Assembly (NCBI GenBank): GCA_029262005.1
Contig: JAJDAG010000086.1
Span: forward strand, 94,344 to 158,343
DNA: 64,000 bases
Source: Candidatus Zhuqueibacterota bacterium
GTDB lineage: Bacteria > Zhuqueibacterota > Zhuqueibacteria > Oceanimicrobiales > Oceanimicrobiaceae
Direction: 5' to 3'
Both the position numbers and the translations under genes were made by a program. The notes under the pieces are model-generated. The model searched no databases. It was not told where the DNA came from and was given only the letters and a program-made list of their open reading frames with translations. Below, in pieces: positions 1 through 9,512 of this stretch (its first letter is position 1; each line of letters opens with the position of its first letter).

Positions 1-132
1 AAGCTCTTCAGGAGTGCAAATTCCTTTACGAATCAGGATATTCACAACAGACTCAAGCGAAACCAAGTCGGCAATGGGAAAGCTCTGGCTTGAACCCTGG
101 TTATCATTATCAGTGGGAAATAGGGAATCCAT
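1..132 (-). CDS. Partial hypothetical protein (N-terminus only, MDSLFPTDNDNQGSSQSFPIADLVSLESVVNILIRKGICTPEEL...)
   Basis: Open minus-strand frame from ATG at 132 running off the window edge; not in the supplied ORF track. Confidence 0.55.
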   Translation of the reverse strand, partial: MDSLFPTDNDNQGSSQSFPIADLVSLESVVNILIRKGICTPEEL

Positions 133-576
133 GAATTAACTTACCTCACTCATTTGTGACTTTTCGTATCGCAGCAAAGCTCCGACCTAGCTCACTTAAT
201 TCAATGGCTAAGTCAAAGAATAAAATATAGAGGCGATATGCACCAAGTATTGGCTAAAATTAAAAATACTACCATCAAAATTATGTGTCGGATTTTCTCG
301 CGTAAATTGAGGCGAGCAGCAGTGTAAAATCTTACAAAAATCACACTCCTGATAGGCTATCGGGGTAGATTTTTTCCGTTCCCCCAACAATGTCCAGAAT
401 GCTTTTCTTAATTCTTTATATAATCGCTGTCCCCTGTTTGCTGGAAAAAATTGCTTTGAATTTAGACTATGAAAGAATGAAAGTCAAGAAGATTGATCCC
501 TGAATTTAATGACGCGGAACGAACAACATCCGGTCTGAAATTTATCCACTAAGTCAGGCAAATAAGCAGGCTGAAC

Positions 577-1713
577 TTACCGCGAAATTTGCCGAACTCT
601 GAAAACAATTTTGTCATTAAGAACACGTATTTTGCTTACTTCAAGTTTGCCCTGTCGGGTATGAATGAGCTGGTGATCGGCGGTTTCATCAAGTCTGCGC
701 AGCAGTTTGAGCCGAACACCTTTCTTTTGCCAAATCAACAAACCCTGGTCGAGATAAACGTTATCGAAAGCATTGTCATTATGCCTGTGAAAAGAGAAGT
801 AAATATGTTCTCGTTGATTCGGCAAATCGACACGAGCTAATACATGTCCAGTCAGGCTGCGTAGCTGCTTCAGCACGACTTGTTTATCCATCGAATCAAC
901 TGAAAAAGCCAGGACGCGCGATGAATCATCTTCATTTAGCCAGCCAAGTGTCATAATATGAAAGGGATCAAGTGGCGCCGGACCAAATTGCGGCGTTCCT
1001 TTAACTGCTTGGCGACGAAGCGTCATCAAAGAGTAAATACCGAGGTTGTTGGAGCGATGCCCAAGACCGAGCCAATGCCCATATTCATGCGCCATTGTCC
1101 AGTGAATGTCGGCCAATTTCAGCAAAATATCATCATCCGGGTTGGATGTGCCCACATCCGACCCCATTTCAAATGTGAGCCCGCCTTGCCTCTGGCCCCG
1201 CTTGAACAATTTACCTCCCCCTGCAAAATCGCACCCGAGCATACCAAATCCGGTCGCATTAGCCCGGCGAACATACCAGTCCGGGCCGGCATCAGTACCA
1301 ACCACAATTACAATGTCCACACTCTGAAAAACCGCATCGCCATGTCGTGCTTTTACTTTGTTGAGAATCTCTTCGTTAAACATACCAAAGCCGCGTACGT
1401 GACGCTTCCTGTCGTAATGATTTCTGTAATAGTCGGCAGGGTGGTCTGAAACAAAGTACCGACCATTATCGTGCACTTCTTCAAAACTCAGAATATGCTT
1501 GCCATAAGACATGGTTTTGTAGAAAGAGGAAATGCGGGAATACAATGAATCCCGCATGCCCTGCTGCGGAAAACGGTAATGATCATCGGCGTCGCAGGCG
1601 TAAACAACGAGGGCGTGGACGCTGTCTGGTACCGTTTGGGAAAAGGCTTCTGTTACAAAAAACGCCAGACAGGCAGTGAAAATACTCATTGTGCTGAGAA
1701 TAAGATTAAACAT
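577..1713 (-). CDS. Secreted metzincin-like zinc metallopeptidase
   Basis: Signal-peptide-like N-terminus; zinc motif HEYGHWLGLGH (HExxHxxGxxH) followed by a SLMT Met-turn-like segment. Confidence 0.75.
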   Translation of the reverse strand: MFNLILSTMSIFTACLAFFVTEAFSQTVPDSVHALVVYACDADDHYRFPQQGMRDSLYSRISSFYKTMSYGKHILSFEEVHDNGRYFVSDHPADYYRNHYDRKRHVRGFGMFNEEILNKVKARHGDAVFQSVDIVIVVGTDAGPDWYVRRANATGFGMLGCDFAGGGKLFKRGQRQGGLTFEMGSDVGTSNPDDDILLKLADIHWTMAHEYGHWLGLGHRSNNLGIYSLMTLRRQAVKGTPQFGPAPLDPFHIMTLGWLNEDDSSRVLAFSVDSMDKQVVLKQLRSLTGHVLARVDLPNQREHIYFSFHRHNDNAFDNVYLDQGLLIWQKKGVRLKLLRRLDETADHQLIHTRQGKLEVSKIRVLNDKIVFRVRQISR

Positions 1714-1787
1714 TGTACCAACTCTGACAATTTGCCATTAAACTTGCCGGCATTGTCAAAACCAAAAATATTTTTGCTTACAGCGTT

Positions 1788-2309
1788 TCATAACGCCCTG
1801 ATTTCTGAAGCCACCTTGATAAGACCGGCTCTTTCAAAATACAGTTCCAATGCAATCTCATCACCGGCTACAAGGGATTGAGTCAACTCAATTAGCATGA
1901 CATGATAATCGCGCGGCTTAAGAACAACGGTTCCGCCGGCTGGAATTTCCAAACTGCTTTCAATTTTTTTCATCATCATGGTTTCATCTTCCATGGTGGT
2001 GCGATGAATTTCTGCAACTTCACAAACATCGGTAAGCACAGAGAGCAAACGGTCTGCCTCACTACCCTTGTTGCGAATTGTCAGATAAACAACACCGTTA
2101 CTGCTGCCATGGTGGCCGCCGTGGCCCTCGTGGGCGCCCATGGCGCGCGCCATTTCACCATCCATTTTGTGAATCTGTACGGGCAAGGACCAGACATCCT
2201 CAACCGTAATGCCTGAAGAGGAATTGCCACAGGCGGGCAACAAACAAATGGCGCTCAAAAACAAACCACACCAACATCTAACCAAGCTATTCATCTTAAC
2301 TTCTCCCAA
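1788..2309 (-). CDS. Copper chaperone PCu(A)C family lipoprotein-like protein
   Basis: H...M...HxM arrangement (EIHRTTMEDETMMM ... DYHVM), GVVYLTIRNKG motif, His-rich HEGHGGHH insert. Confidence 0.85.
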   Translation of the reverse strand: MGEVKMNSLVRCWCGLFLSAICLLPACGNSSSGITVEDVWSLPVQIHKMDGEMARAMGAHEGHGGHHGSSNGVVYLTIRNKGSEADRLLSVLTDVCEVAEIHRTTMEDETMMMKKIESSLEIPAGGTVVLKPRDYHVMLIELTQSLVAGDEIALELYFERAGLIKVASEIRAL

Positions 2310-2397
2310 AAATTAGACTCTTCATCAGTGTCAAACGACTCCGGCAGCGCTTATTTTTTCTCTGCACAAACAAAATTGTATGCTGTACAAAAAAAAC

Positions 2398-3045
2398 CTA
2401 GGGAATGTCAGGCAACCGGGATTGCAACAACAATTTGATATCATGCACAATATCTTCGGGCAAAGCATCATTCGAATGCTTCAGCCGCCAGACGCCTGTT
2501 TTATCCAGCAAGAACATACTCGCTGTGTGGTTCATTAAATAGCCGGCAGCGCTTTCAGCGATTTCCACCCTCTCCCTGTAAACACCAAAACCAGAATAGA
2601 CAGATCGCAAATTTTCCTCGGTGCCACTGAGCCCAATGATTTTATCGCTAAAATTGGCAAGGTGACTCTTTAGTTGTTCCGGGGTGTCACGTTCCGGATC
2701 CACAGTGATGTAGAGGAAATTAACATTTTCTGCTTTTTCTCCAAGAGAAGACGCCACCTTTTTCCAGGTCGAAAGTGTCAAGGGGCAAACATCGGGGCAA
2801 TACGTGAAGCCAAAAAACATAAGCGTTACATCGTCTTTATGCTCGCTGAGCGTAAAGCCATTTCCATTTTGATCAGTCAGCTTAATATCCACAAATGGTA
2901 GTTCAGGAAGTTCCGTACCGCGAAAAGTCTCATCTGCTTGACAACCGAAGTGGCTCAAATTCGCAACCAACATGAACAATATAAAAACCCGCGTAAAACG
3001 GTAAAACATAATCATCTTCCTTTCTGATTTACGGAAAAATTGCAC
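2398..3045 (-). CDS. SCO1/SenC family protein
   Basis: FFGFTYCPDVCPLTLSTW CxxxC motif, YITVDPERDTPEQL, thioredoxin-like fold signature. Confidence 0.92.
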   Translation of the reverse strand: MQFFRKSERKMIMFYRFTRVFILFMLVANLSHFGCQADETFRGTELPELPFVDIKLTDQNGNGFTLSEHKDDVTLMFFGFTYCPDVCPLTLSTWKKVASSLGEKAENVNFLYITVDPERDTPEQLKSHLANFSDKIIGLSGTEENLRSVYSGFGVYRERVEIAESAAGYLMNHTASMFLLDKTGVWRLKHSNDALPEDIVHDIKLLLQSRLPDIP

Positions 3046-3059
3046 TGCGAGAATACAGG

Positions 3060-3524
3060 TCAGCGCTCTTTCTTTAGAGATTTAATGTAGTGATACAACG
3101 CTAAAATATCACTTTCAGGCAACACTTTCATCCACCCCACCATTGCTGTGCCTGGCACACCATTTTCAATAATGTAAACACGTGCCATTTCCGATAGATA
3201 GCTTGCCTCAATTGGGTCGGTAAAATTCGAAGGTCGGCCCAAAATTGCATCAGCATTATGGCCGGCGCCATCGCCGCGACCACCGTGGCAGGGAGCACAT
3301 AGTTGAGGGTATAATTTCCCCCCACGTTTTATCTGCTCAGCCGTTGCTGCCGGGACAGGTTCTTCATAAAGAGGGCCTAGTGCCTGTTTCACTCGTTCGC
3401 GGAGCTGTTCCCTGTGCTGAAGATGTTCCAGGCTCATCGGCTTTGAATCGTGCTCACACCTCAAAAACAAAAGAGCTATCGTATAAACAAGAAACGTGAC
3501 GGTGTACTTCGCTCGTGATCTCAA
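3060..3524 (-). CDS. c-type cytochrome (mono-heme)
   Basis: GGKLYPQLCAPCHGGRGDGAGHNADAILGRPSNFTD heme motif CxxCH; distal Met candidates (GVPGTAMVGW). Confidence 0.9.
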   Translation of the reverse strand: MRSRAKYTVTFLVYTIALLFLRCEHDSKPMSLEHLQHREQLRERVKQALGPLYEEPVPAATAEQIKRGGKLYPQLCAPCHGGRGDGAGHNADAILGRPSNFTDPIEASYLSEMARVYIIENGVPGTAMVGWMKVLPESDILALYHYIKSLKKER

Positions 3525-3584
3525 AAGAAAACTGGGTTAAATAGTTGCCAAAACGGACTTACCCAAAATACAACCCTCTCTCAC

Positions 3585-3869
3585 CTAAAAACCACGCTTC
3601 GTGTGTTTATGAATGTGACGACATTCATAACAGTACTTTTGGTAGAAAAAGTCAGGCTTTCCGACCAGGCATTCGTTAAACGATTTTACAAAACAGGAGC
3701 GCAATATAGAGAAGATTTTACAAAATTGCAAGTAACGATCCGTGGCACTGAACAACCTCAAAGTAACATCTTGTTTTGCGGCAACGGGCCGGACTTCGGC
3801 GAAAGCCAAAAGGCTGAGCAGCCATCTATCCGCAGACCCTAAAAACGCATAACGGCATCTTAGCTTCAT
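3585..3869 (-). CDS. Small hypothetical protein with C-terminal CYECRHIHKH; possible degenerate heme-protein gene
   Basis: 94-aa ORF preceded by a good SD-like AGGAAGG (minus strand); FFYQKYCYECRH resembles a cytochrome c CxxCH site but is not canonical. Confidence 0.35.
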   Translation of the reverse strand: MKLRCRYAFLGSADRWLLSLLAFAEVRPVAAKQDVTLRLFSATDRYLQFCKIFSILRSCFVKSFNECLVGKPDFFYQKYCYECRHIHKHTKRGF

Positions 3870-3989
3870 CGTCCTTCCTGGAGAGTCAAACAGTCCGACA
3901 ATGTTGTTTTTGTAAGAAACTGCACACCAATCAATGCAAGCCGATTCTTACTATGTTTACACATAAAACGAATCATAGCATTATTTTGC

Positions 3990-4017
3990 TTGACTTTATT
4001 AAGTGAATTAATATATT
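3990..4017 (+). promoter_or_regulatory. Putative sigma70-like promoter of glnA
   Basis: TTGACT-N16-TATATT, ~55 bp upstream of the glnA ATG. Confidence 0.5.
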
Positions 4018-4071
4018 TGCTTATCTTTTTAAGTTAAAAAACTAAATAAACCTAAGTTTGGAGAAAACTTC

Positions 4072-5490
4072 ATGTCCAAAAAGATTTCAGCTGTATTTGA
4101 ACTTGCAAAAAAAAGTGGTGCAAAAATACTTGATGTCAAATTTATGGACTTCCCGGGGCTTTGGCAACACTTTACAACTCCTATTTCACTTCTGACCGAA
4201 GATCTTTTCGAAGAAGGATTCGGTTTCGACGGTTCCAGCATTCGTGGCTGGCAAGCCATCAACGAGAGCGACATGATTGTCATTCCCGATCCGAGCACAG
4301 CCCTGGTCGATCCTTTCATGCAACCAACGACCTTAAGTCTGATTGGTGATGTGCATAGCCCTCTTACAAAGGAAAGATACTCTCGCTGCCCCCGTCACAT
4401 TGCGCAGAAAGCGGAGGCATACCTCAAGGCCAGTGGCATTGCTGATACCGCTTATTTTGGCCCAGAAGCTGAATTTTTTATTTTTGATGATATTCGTTAT
4501 GATCAGAATGAACACTCAGGATATTATTATGTTGATTCTGTGGAAGGCACCTGGAACTCAGGCCGGGATGAAGGGCCAAACCTTGGCTATAAGCCGCGGT
4601 ACAAAGAAGGATATTTTCCGGTGCCGCCAACAGATGCTTTTCATGATATGCGCAGTGAAATGATCTTGACTATGATAGATTGCGGTCTCGACGTGGAATG
4701 CCATCACCATGAAGTTGCAACCGGTGGGCAGGCAGAAATCGACCTCAAATATGGGCCATTGGTGGCCACCGCGGACAATATGCTGCTCTATAAATATATC
4801 GTCAAAAACACGGCACGAAAGTATGGCAAAACCGTCACTTTCATGCCCAAGCCTTTGTTCAACGACAACGGCTCCGGCATGCACGTGCATCAGAGTCTGT
4901 GGCAAGAGGGCAAACCGATGTTTGCCGGCTCCGGCTATGCCGGCTTGAGCGAGATGGCGCTGCACTACATCGGTGGCATTCTCAAACATGCGCCTGCACT
5001 CATTGCCCTGACCAATCCAACCACAAACTCATTTAAACGCCTGGTACCAGGTTATGAAGCGCCGGTGAACCTGGCTTACTCAAGGAGTAATCGTAGTGCA
5101 GCCTGTCGCATTCCGGTTTATTCAGATAGCCCGAATTCGAAGCGTATCGAGTTCCGATGTCCAGATCCGAGCTGCAATCCGTATCTCGCTTTCAGCGCCA
5201 TGCTCATGGCAGGCCTTGATGGCATCACCAACAAAATTGACCCGGGCGAGCCGCTTGAAAAGGACATCTATGATTTATCGCCAGAAGAGCTTGCCGATGT
5301 GCCATCTACTCCGGGCACACTTTCGGACGCACTCGATGCCCTGGAAAATGATCACGAATTCCTGCTCAGGGGTGATGTTTTCACAGATGATGTCATCGAA
5401 ACCTGGATTCAGTACAAACGCGAAAACGAGGTGGATGCTATGCGCCTGCGACCACATCCGTACGAATTTACCCTTTATTACGACATATAA
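4072..5490 (+). CDS. glnA: Glutamine synthetase type I
   Basis: [44 protein letters not shown]; adenylylation-site motif [10 protein letters not shown]. Confidence 0.97.
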   Translation: MSKKISAVFELAKKSGAKILDVKFMDFPGLWQHFTTPISLLTEDLFEEGFGFDGSSIRGWQAINESDMIVIPDPSTALVDPFMQPTTLSLIGDVHSPLTKERYSRCPRHIAQKAEAYLKASGIADTAYFGPEAEFFIFDDIRYDQNEHSGYYYVDSVEGTWNSGRDEGPNLGYKPRYKEGYFPVPPTDAFHDMRSEMILTMIDCGLDVECHHHEVATGGQAEIDLKYGPLVATADNMLLYKYIVKNTARKYGKTVTFMPKPLFNDNGSGMHVHQSLWQEGKPMFAGSGYAGLSEMALHYIGGILKHAPALIALTNPTTNSFKRLVPGYEAPVNLAYSRSNRSAACRIPVYSDSPNSKRIEFRCPDPSCNPYLAFSAMLMAGLDGITNKIDPGEPLEKDIYDLSPEELADVPSTPGTLSDALDALENDHEFLLRGDVFTDDVIETWIQYKRENEVDAMRLRPHPYEFTLYYDI

Positions 5491-5512
5491 ATCCGCCTGA
5501 CTAAAACCCAAT

Positions 5513-5552
5513 AAACGCCCGGCGAATAACGACCAACGCCGGGCGTTTTATT
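5513..5552 (+). terminator. Intrinsic terminator downstream of glnA
   Basis: Perfect 12-bp stem AAACGCCCGGCG/CGCCGGGCGTTT followed by TTATTT. Confidence 0.75.
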
Positions 5553-5690
5553 TAGCACCTGAAGCGGCCAATTTGCGGAGAGCAACATTTTGCATTAAAA
5601 TCAACATTACAACTCGACTTTGTCTGGTGGTATTCGCATTATGACAATTGCAAATGACTCTCACTTTTCGTAGATTTCCCGCACTTACTC

Positions 5691-8600
5691 ATGCTATTGC
5701 TTGAATCTGAAAAAATCAAATCTCTGCTCCTCACCGACAGAAAAATCGACGCGGCCGAAATTGAGCCGCTTCTTTTCCCTTTCGGATTTGAGGATTGGCG
5801 CACGGCATACAAAAGTCTTTGCCGGCTTATGGCCACCGTTCGGGCGCAAACAGCACTAGCAGACATTTTACCAGCTATTCTTTCTGCGATAGCCGACTCA
5901 GCCAACCCGGATCGAGCGCTGCTCAACCTGGAGCGCTTTGCTGATAGCGTTCCCGACAAGGCTGCGCTGTTCAGTTTTCTCCAGGACAACCCCCGCACCA
6001 TTGAAATGCTGGTTATCTTGTTCGCAGGCAGTCAATTCCTCACCGATATTCTGCTGCGCAATCCAGACCACTTTGAGCAAATAAAGGAACACAAGCGCCT
6101 CACACATGTAAAAAATCGCCTCCAACTCACCACTGAAGGCCGCGATGCAGCAATGGCCTTTGCAACACCTGAACAAAAATTGGAAGCGCTGCGGCGCTTT
6201 CAACGCTGGGAATTTTTGCGTATCGGCACCGGCGATTTGTTCGGCTCTATCGATTTGCAGGCCGTTACTTCCCAATTATCAAACCTGGCCAGAGCAATCA
6301 TTCAAATCTCTCTGGATATTGCCGCAACTGAACTTGAAATCCCAACCGAGGGATTTACGGTTTTAGCCCTGGGAAAACTGGGTGGACGAGAACTAAACTA
6401 CAGCTCAGATATCGACCTGATCTTTCTGTGCCGAAGTCAAAGTGCGCAAACCCAAAAACTGGGAAGGCACCTCATTGCCGCCCTGGCGCAAGCCACACCA
6501 GAGGGATTTCTCTACCGCGTAGACATGCGATTGCGCCCATGGGGTGGCGTCGGCACGCTCGTTCCTACGATTTCAGAGCATGTTTCGTACATCGAAAACA
6601 AGGCGCAACTTTGGGAGAAACAGGCCTTGTATAAAGCGCGGGTCGTAGCTGGCGATGGTGTGCTTGGCATCGATTTTCTCCAACAAATACGCCCGCACAT
6701 TTTGAACCTGCCAAAGGCGGAACTGAGTGAGGAAATCCGGGGGATGAAGAAAAAAATCGAAGACAGGTTAAAGCGGCGCGGCAAAAGCTGGGGTGAAGTA
6801 AAATCAGGCTCAGGTTCAATTAGAGACATAGAATTTGTAACGCAATTTCTGCAGTTGGTGAACGGTGTCACCTTCCCAGAAGTGCATAGCCGCAACACCG
6901 TTGACGGTCTTGCCAGACTGACTGCCTGCAAAATATTGTCGGCACATGACTATCGTGTTGCTGCAGATGGCTACGTCTTTCTCCGATCCGTGGAACACCA
7001 TTTGCAAATCATGCATAATCGCCAGACTCACCAACTACCAAATGAGCCAAGAGAATTAGCTTACCTTGCACGCAGGCTTGGGTTTCAAGGACAGGGAGTT
7101 GGAAGTCAATTTGTGCAGCGATACGAGCAGCACAGCGCCGCTTTGCGTTACTTGTATGAACGCCACCTCGGTGCCGACCAGAAGCAAACCACGCTAAATC
7201 TGGAACCTCAGCAGAGCATTGCAGCATCAGCTTCTGAAATCACAAAACATGTTTCCCGCATGGACAAAGCCTATGCTGTGACCTTCACCCGAAAGGAAAT
7301 CGAACTGCATGCAATGTTAGCCGGAAGCCTGAGCATTGAGAAGCCAGTGGCTTTTGAAGCAAGAAAAATTAACGAAACTGATTGGCAGGTCACCATCGTT
7401 GGCTATGACTACCTTGGCGAATTAGCATTGATTTGCGGACTTTTTTGCGATTACAAGCTCAACATTCTTCAGGGCGCTGTTTTCACTTACGGGCCGAAAG
7501 AAGAACAACAAGCCAAGGTTAACAATTCTCGTTCTTTTAGAAGTTCAAAACGGCGGCCTAAACAAAACCCAACAGAAAATGGGAAAAGAAAAATCGTTGA
7601 CGTCTTTCGGGTACAGCCGGTCGGCAGAAAAGTAAGTGCCGAAACCTGGCTACAGTATTCTGAGGAACTCACCAAGTTTCTGACGGACTTAAGCAAAAAG
7701 AAACAGAATGAAGTTCAGGGAGAAATCGCCCGGAGAGTAGCACTAAAAGTGCACGAAGCGAAAAAAGCAACCGAGACCCTGCTCCCGGTCGAGATTGCCA
7801 TTGACAACACATTGTCGCGGCAGTACACTGTTCTCAGAATTGACGGCGCCGATACAATGGGTTTTTTGTACGAACTTACAAATGCATTGTCGCTAAACAG
7901 CATTCACCTCGTGCGCGTGATGGTAACATCCATAAGAAGCCGCGTTCACGACACACTATTTCTTACGGACGTGCATGGCAACAAGATAATCGATCCGGAA
8001 AGACTCTACAAACTGAGGGTGGCAACAGTTCTGGTTAAGCATTTTACACACATCTTACCCCAGTCTCCAAACCCGCAATCGGCCATGTTGCACTTCAGGG
8101 AATTCGTGTCACACCTTTTTAAGCAACAGGACTGGTCAAATGCGATAGCTTCACTTGAACGGCCGGATGTTCTCGACGCCCTGGCAAAATTGCTTGGAGG
8201 CAGCGATTTTTTGTGGAATGACTTTTTACGCATGCAACATGAAAATCTTTTCCCTGTGGTGGAAAACTTACAAGCACTCGGGCATGCCAAAAGCAAAAAA
8301 ATGTTGCAGGTAGAGTTGGATGCATTCTTGTTGAAAGAGAAAAACTTTTCTGATAAAAAAAAGCGGTTGAATGCATTCAAAGATCGTGAAATGTTTCGTA
8401 TTGATATGCGCTACATTCAGGGTGCATTGCCTGACTTTAAACAATTCTCACGTGAACTCTCAGAACTGGCTGAATCCGTGGTAGAGTCAGCAATTCACCT
8501 TGCGTTCGAAAACCTGGTTTCACAATTTGGAAAACCGACTCTTGAGGATAATACGGACTGTCCATGGACGATGTGTGCTCTGGGTAAGTTTGGTGGCCAG

Positions 8601-9410
8601 GGACTCGGGTTTGCATCAGATATCGAATTAATGTTCATTTACAAAGGAGCCGGCACAACCACAGGAAAAACAGAAATGCCAAACAGCCTGTTCTTTGAAA
8701 AACTCGTTCATTTAATTTGTAATACCATTATTTCGAAGCATGAAGGCATATTCGAAGTTGATTTGAGATTACGGCCTTACGGCAAAGCAGGGAGCTTTGC
8801 AGTTTCCCAGAACTCTTTCCAGAAGTACTATGCAGCGGGCGGACCCGCCTGGGATTATGAACGCCAGGCACTGGTTCGGTTGCGCCCCATTGCAGGAAAC
8901 GCACATTTCTCAGCCCGGGTGGTTGTCTTACGGGACACCTGCGTGTACACAGGCATGACACCGGATGTCCAAACCATGCGCGCCATGCGCGAACGCCAGT
9001 TACGGCAATTGGTGGCCGGCGGTGCTGTCAATGCCAAATTCAGCCCGGGCGCCCTCGTGGATCTGGAATATTTGGTGCAACATCTGCAAATAAAATATGG
9101 TTGCGACAACCCTGATTTACGTTTAACCAATACCAACGATGCCATAAACGCGCTAAGTCTGGCAGGTATCATCGGCGAATCTGACTTCAAACAACTTCAA
9201 GAGGCGCATAATTTTATCAGAAAGCTCATTGAGGCTTTACGTATGGTTCGCGGAAATGCTAAAGATTTGAACGTGCCGCCGGAGGACAGCAAAGAATTTT
9301 CTTTTCTTGCAAGACGTTTGGGCTACGGCAAAACGCCATCAGAGCTAAAGGAAGACTTGATTCAACATACTTCGCAGGTACTAATAATTAGCGAAAGGTT
9401 ACTAGGCTAA
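5691..9410 (+). CDS. glnE: Glutamine-synthetase adenylyltransferase/deadenylylase with central ACT-like domains
   Basis: Two nucleotidyltransferase cores (VLALGKLGGRELNYSSDIDLIFL; CALGKFGGQGLGFASDIELMFIY); ~250-aa central region with ACT-like segments (GYDYLGELALICGLFCDYKLNILQGAVFTYG; RIDGADTMGFLYELTNALSLNSIHLVRVMVTSIRSRVHDTLFLTD). Confidence 0.88.
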   Translation: MLLLESEKIKSLLLTDRKIDAAEIEPLLFPFGFEDWRTAYKSLCRLMATVRAQTALADILPAILSAIADSANPDRALLNLERFADSVPDKAALFSFLQDNPRTIEMLVILFAGSQFLTDILLRNPDHFEQIKEHKRLTHVKNRLQLTTEGRDAAMAFATPEQKLEALRRFQRWEFLRIGTGDLFGSIDLQAVTSQLSNLARAIIQISLDIAATELEIPTEGFTVLALGKLGGRELNYSSDIDLIFLCRSQSAQTQKLGRHLIAALAQATPEGFLYRVDMRLRPWGGVGTLVPTISEHVSYIENKAQLWEKQALYKARVVAGDGVLGIDFLQQIRPHILNLPKAELSEEIRGMKKKIEDRLKRRGKSWGEVKSGSGSIRDIEFVTQFLQLVNGVTFPEVHSRNTVDGLARLTACKILSAHDYRVAADGYVFLRSVEHHLQIMHNRQTHQLPNEPRELAYLARRLGFQGQGVGSQFVQRYEQHSAALRYLYERHLGADQKQTTLNLEPQQSIAASASEITKHVSRMDKAYAVTFTRKEIELHAMLAGSLSIEKPVAFEARKINETDWQVTIVGYDYLGELALICGLFCDYKLNILQGAVFTYGPKEEQQAKVNNSRSFRSSKRRPKQNPTENGKRKIVDVFRVQPVGRKVSAETWLQYSEELTKFLTDLSKKKQNEVQGEIARRVALKVHEAKKATETLLPVEIAIDNTLSRQYTVLRIDGADTMGFLYELTNALSLNSIHLVRVMVTSIRSRVHDTLFLTDVHGNKIIDPERLYKLRVATVLVKHFTHILPQSPNPQSAMLHFREFVSHLFKQQDWSNAIASLERPDVLDALAKLLGGSDFLWNDFLRMQHENLFPVVENLQALGHAKSKKMLQVELDAFLLKEKNFSDKKKRLNAFKDREMFRIDMRYIQGALPDFKQFSRELSELAESVVESAIHLAFENLVSQFGKPTLEDNTDCPWTMCALGKFGGQGLGFASDIELMFIYKGAGTTTGKTEMPNSLFFEKLVHLICNTIISKHEGIFEVDLRLRPYGKAGSFAVSQNSFQKYYAAGGPAWDYERQALVRLRPIAGNAHFSARVVVLRDTCVYTGMTPDVQTMRAMRERQLRQLVAGGAVNAKFSPGALVDLEYLVQHLQIKYGCDNPDLRLTNTNDAINALSLAGIIGESDFKQLQEAHNFIRKLIEALRMVRGNAKDLNVPPEDSKEFSFLARRLGYGKTPSELKEDLIQHTSQVLIISERLLG

Positions 9411-9512
9411 GACTCTCACCGGTATCGGCACTTACATGTCTGTAAACAATTCAGGCAAAAGTCGTGATTCTTTTCGCGAATTCTTTGCAAAACGTCTTTG
9501 CATTTCACTTAG

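Noticed and set aside
208-390. 60-aa minus-strand ORF with two CxxC/CC pairs
   Set aside because: No RBS or recognisable family; likely chance ORF in an AT-rich intergenic region.
958-1449. 163-aa plus-strand ORF
   Set aside because: Antisense to the metzincin gene, which contains a complete zinc motif; no recognisable product.
4333-4989. Minus-strand ORFs within glnA
   Set aside because: Antisense to an unambiguous glutamine synthetase.
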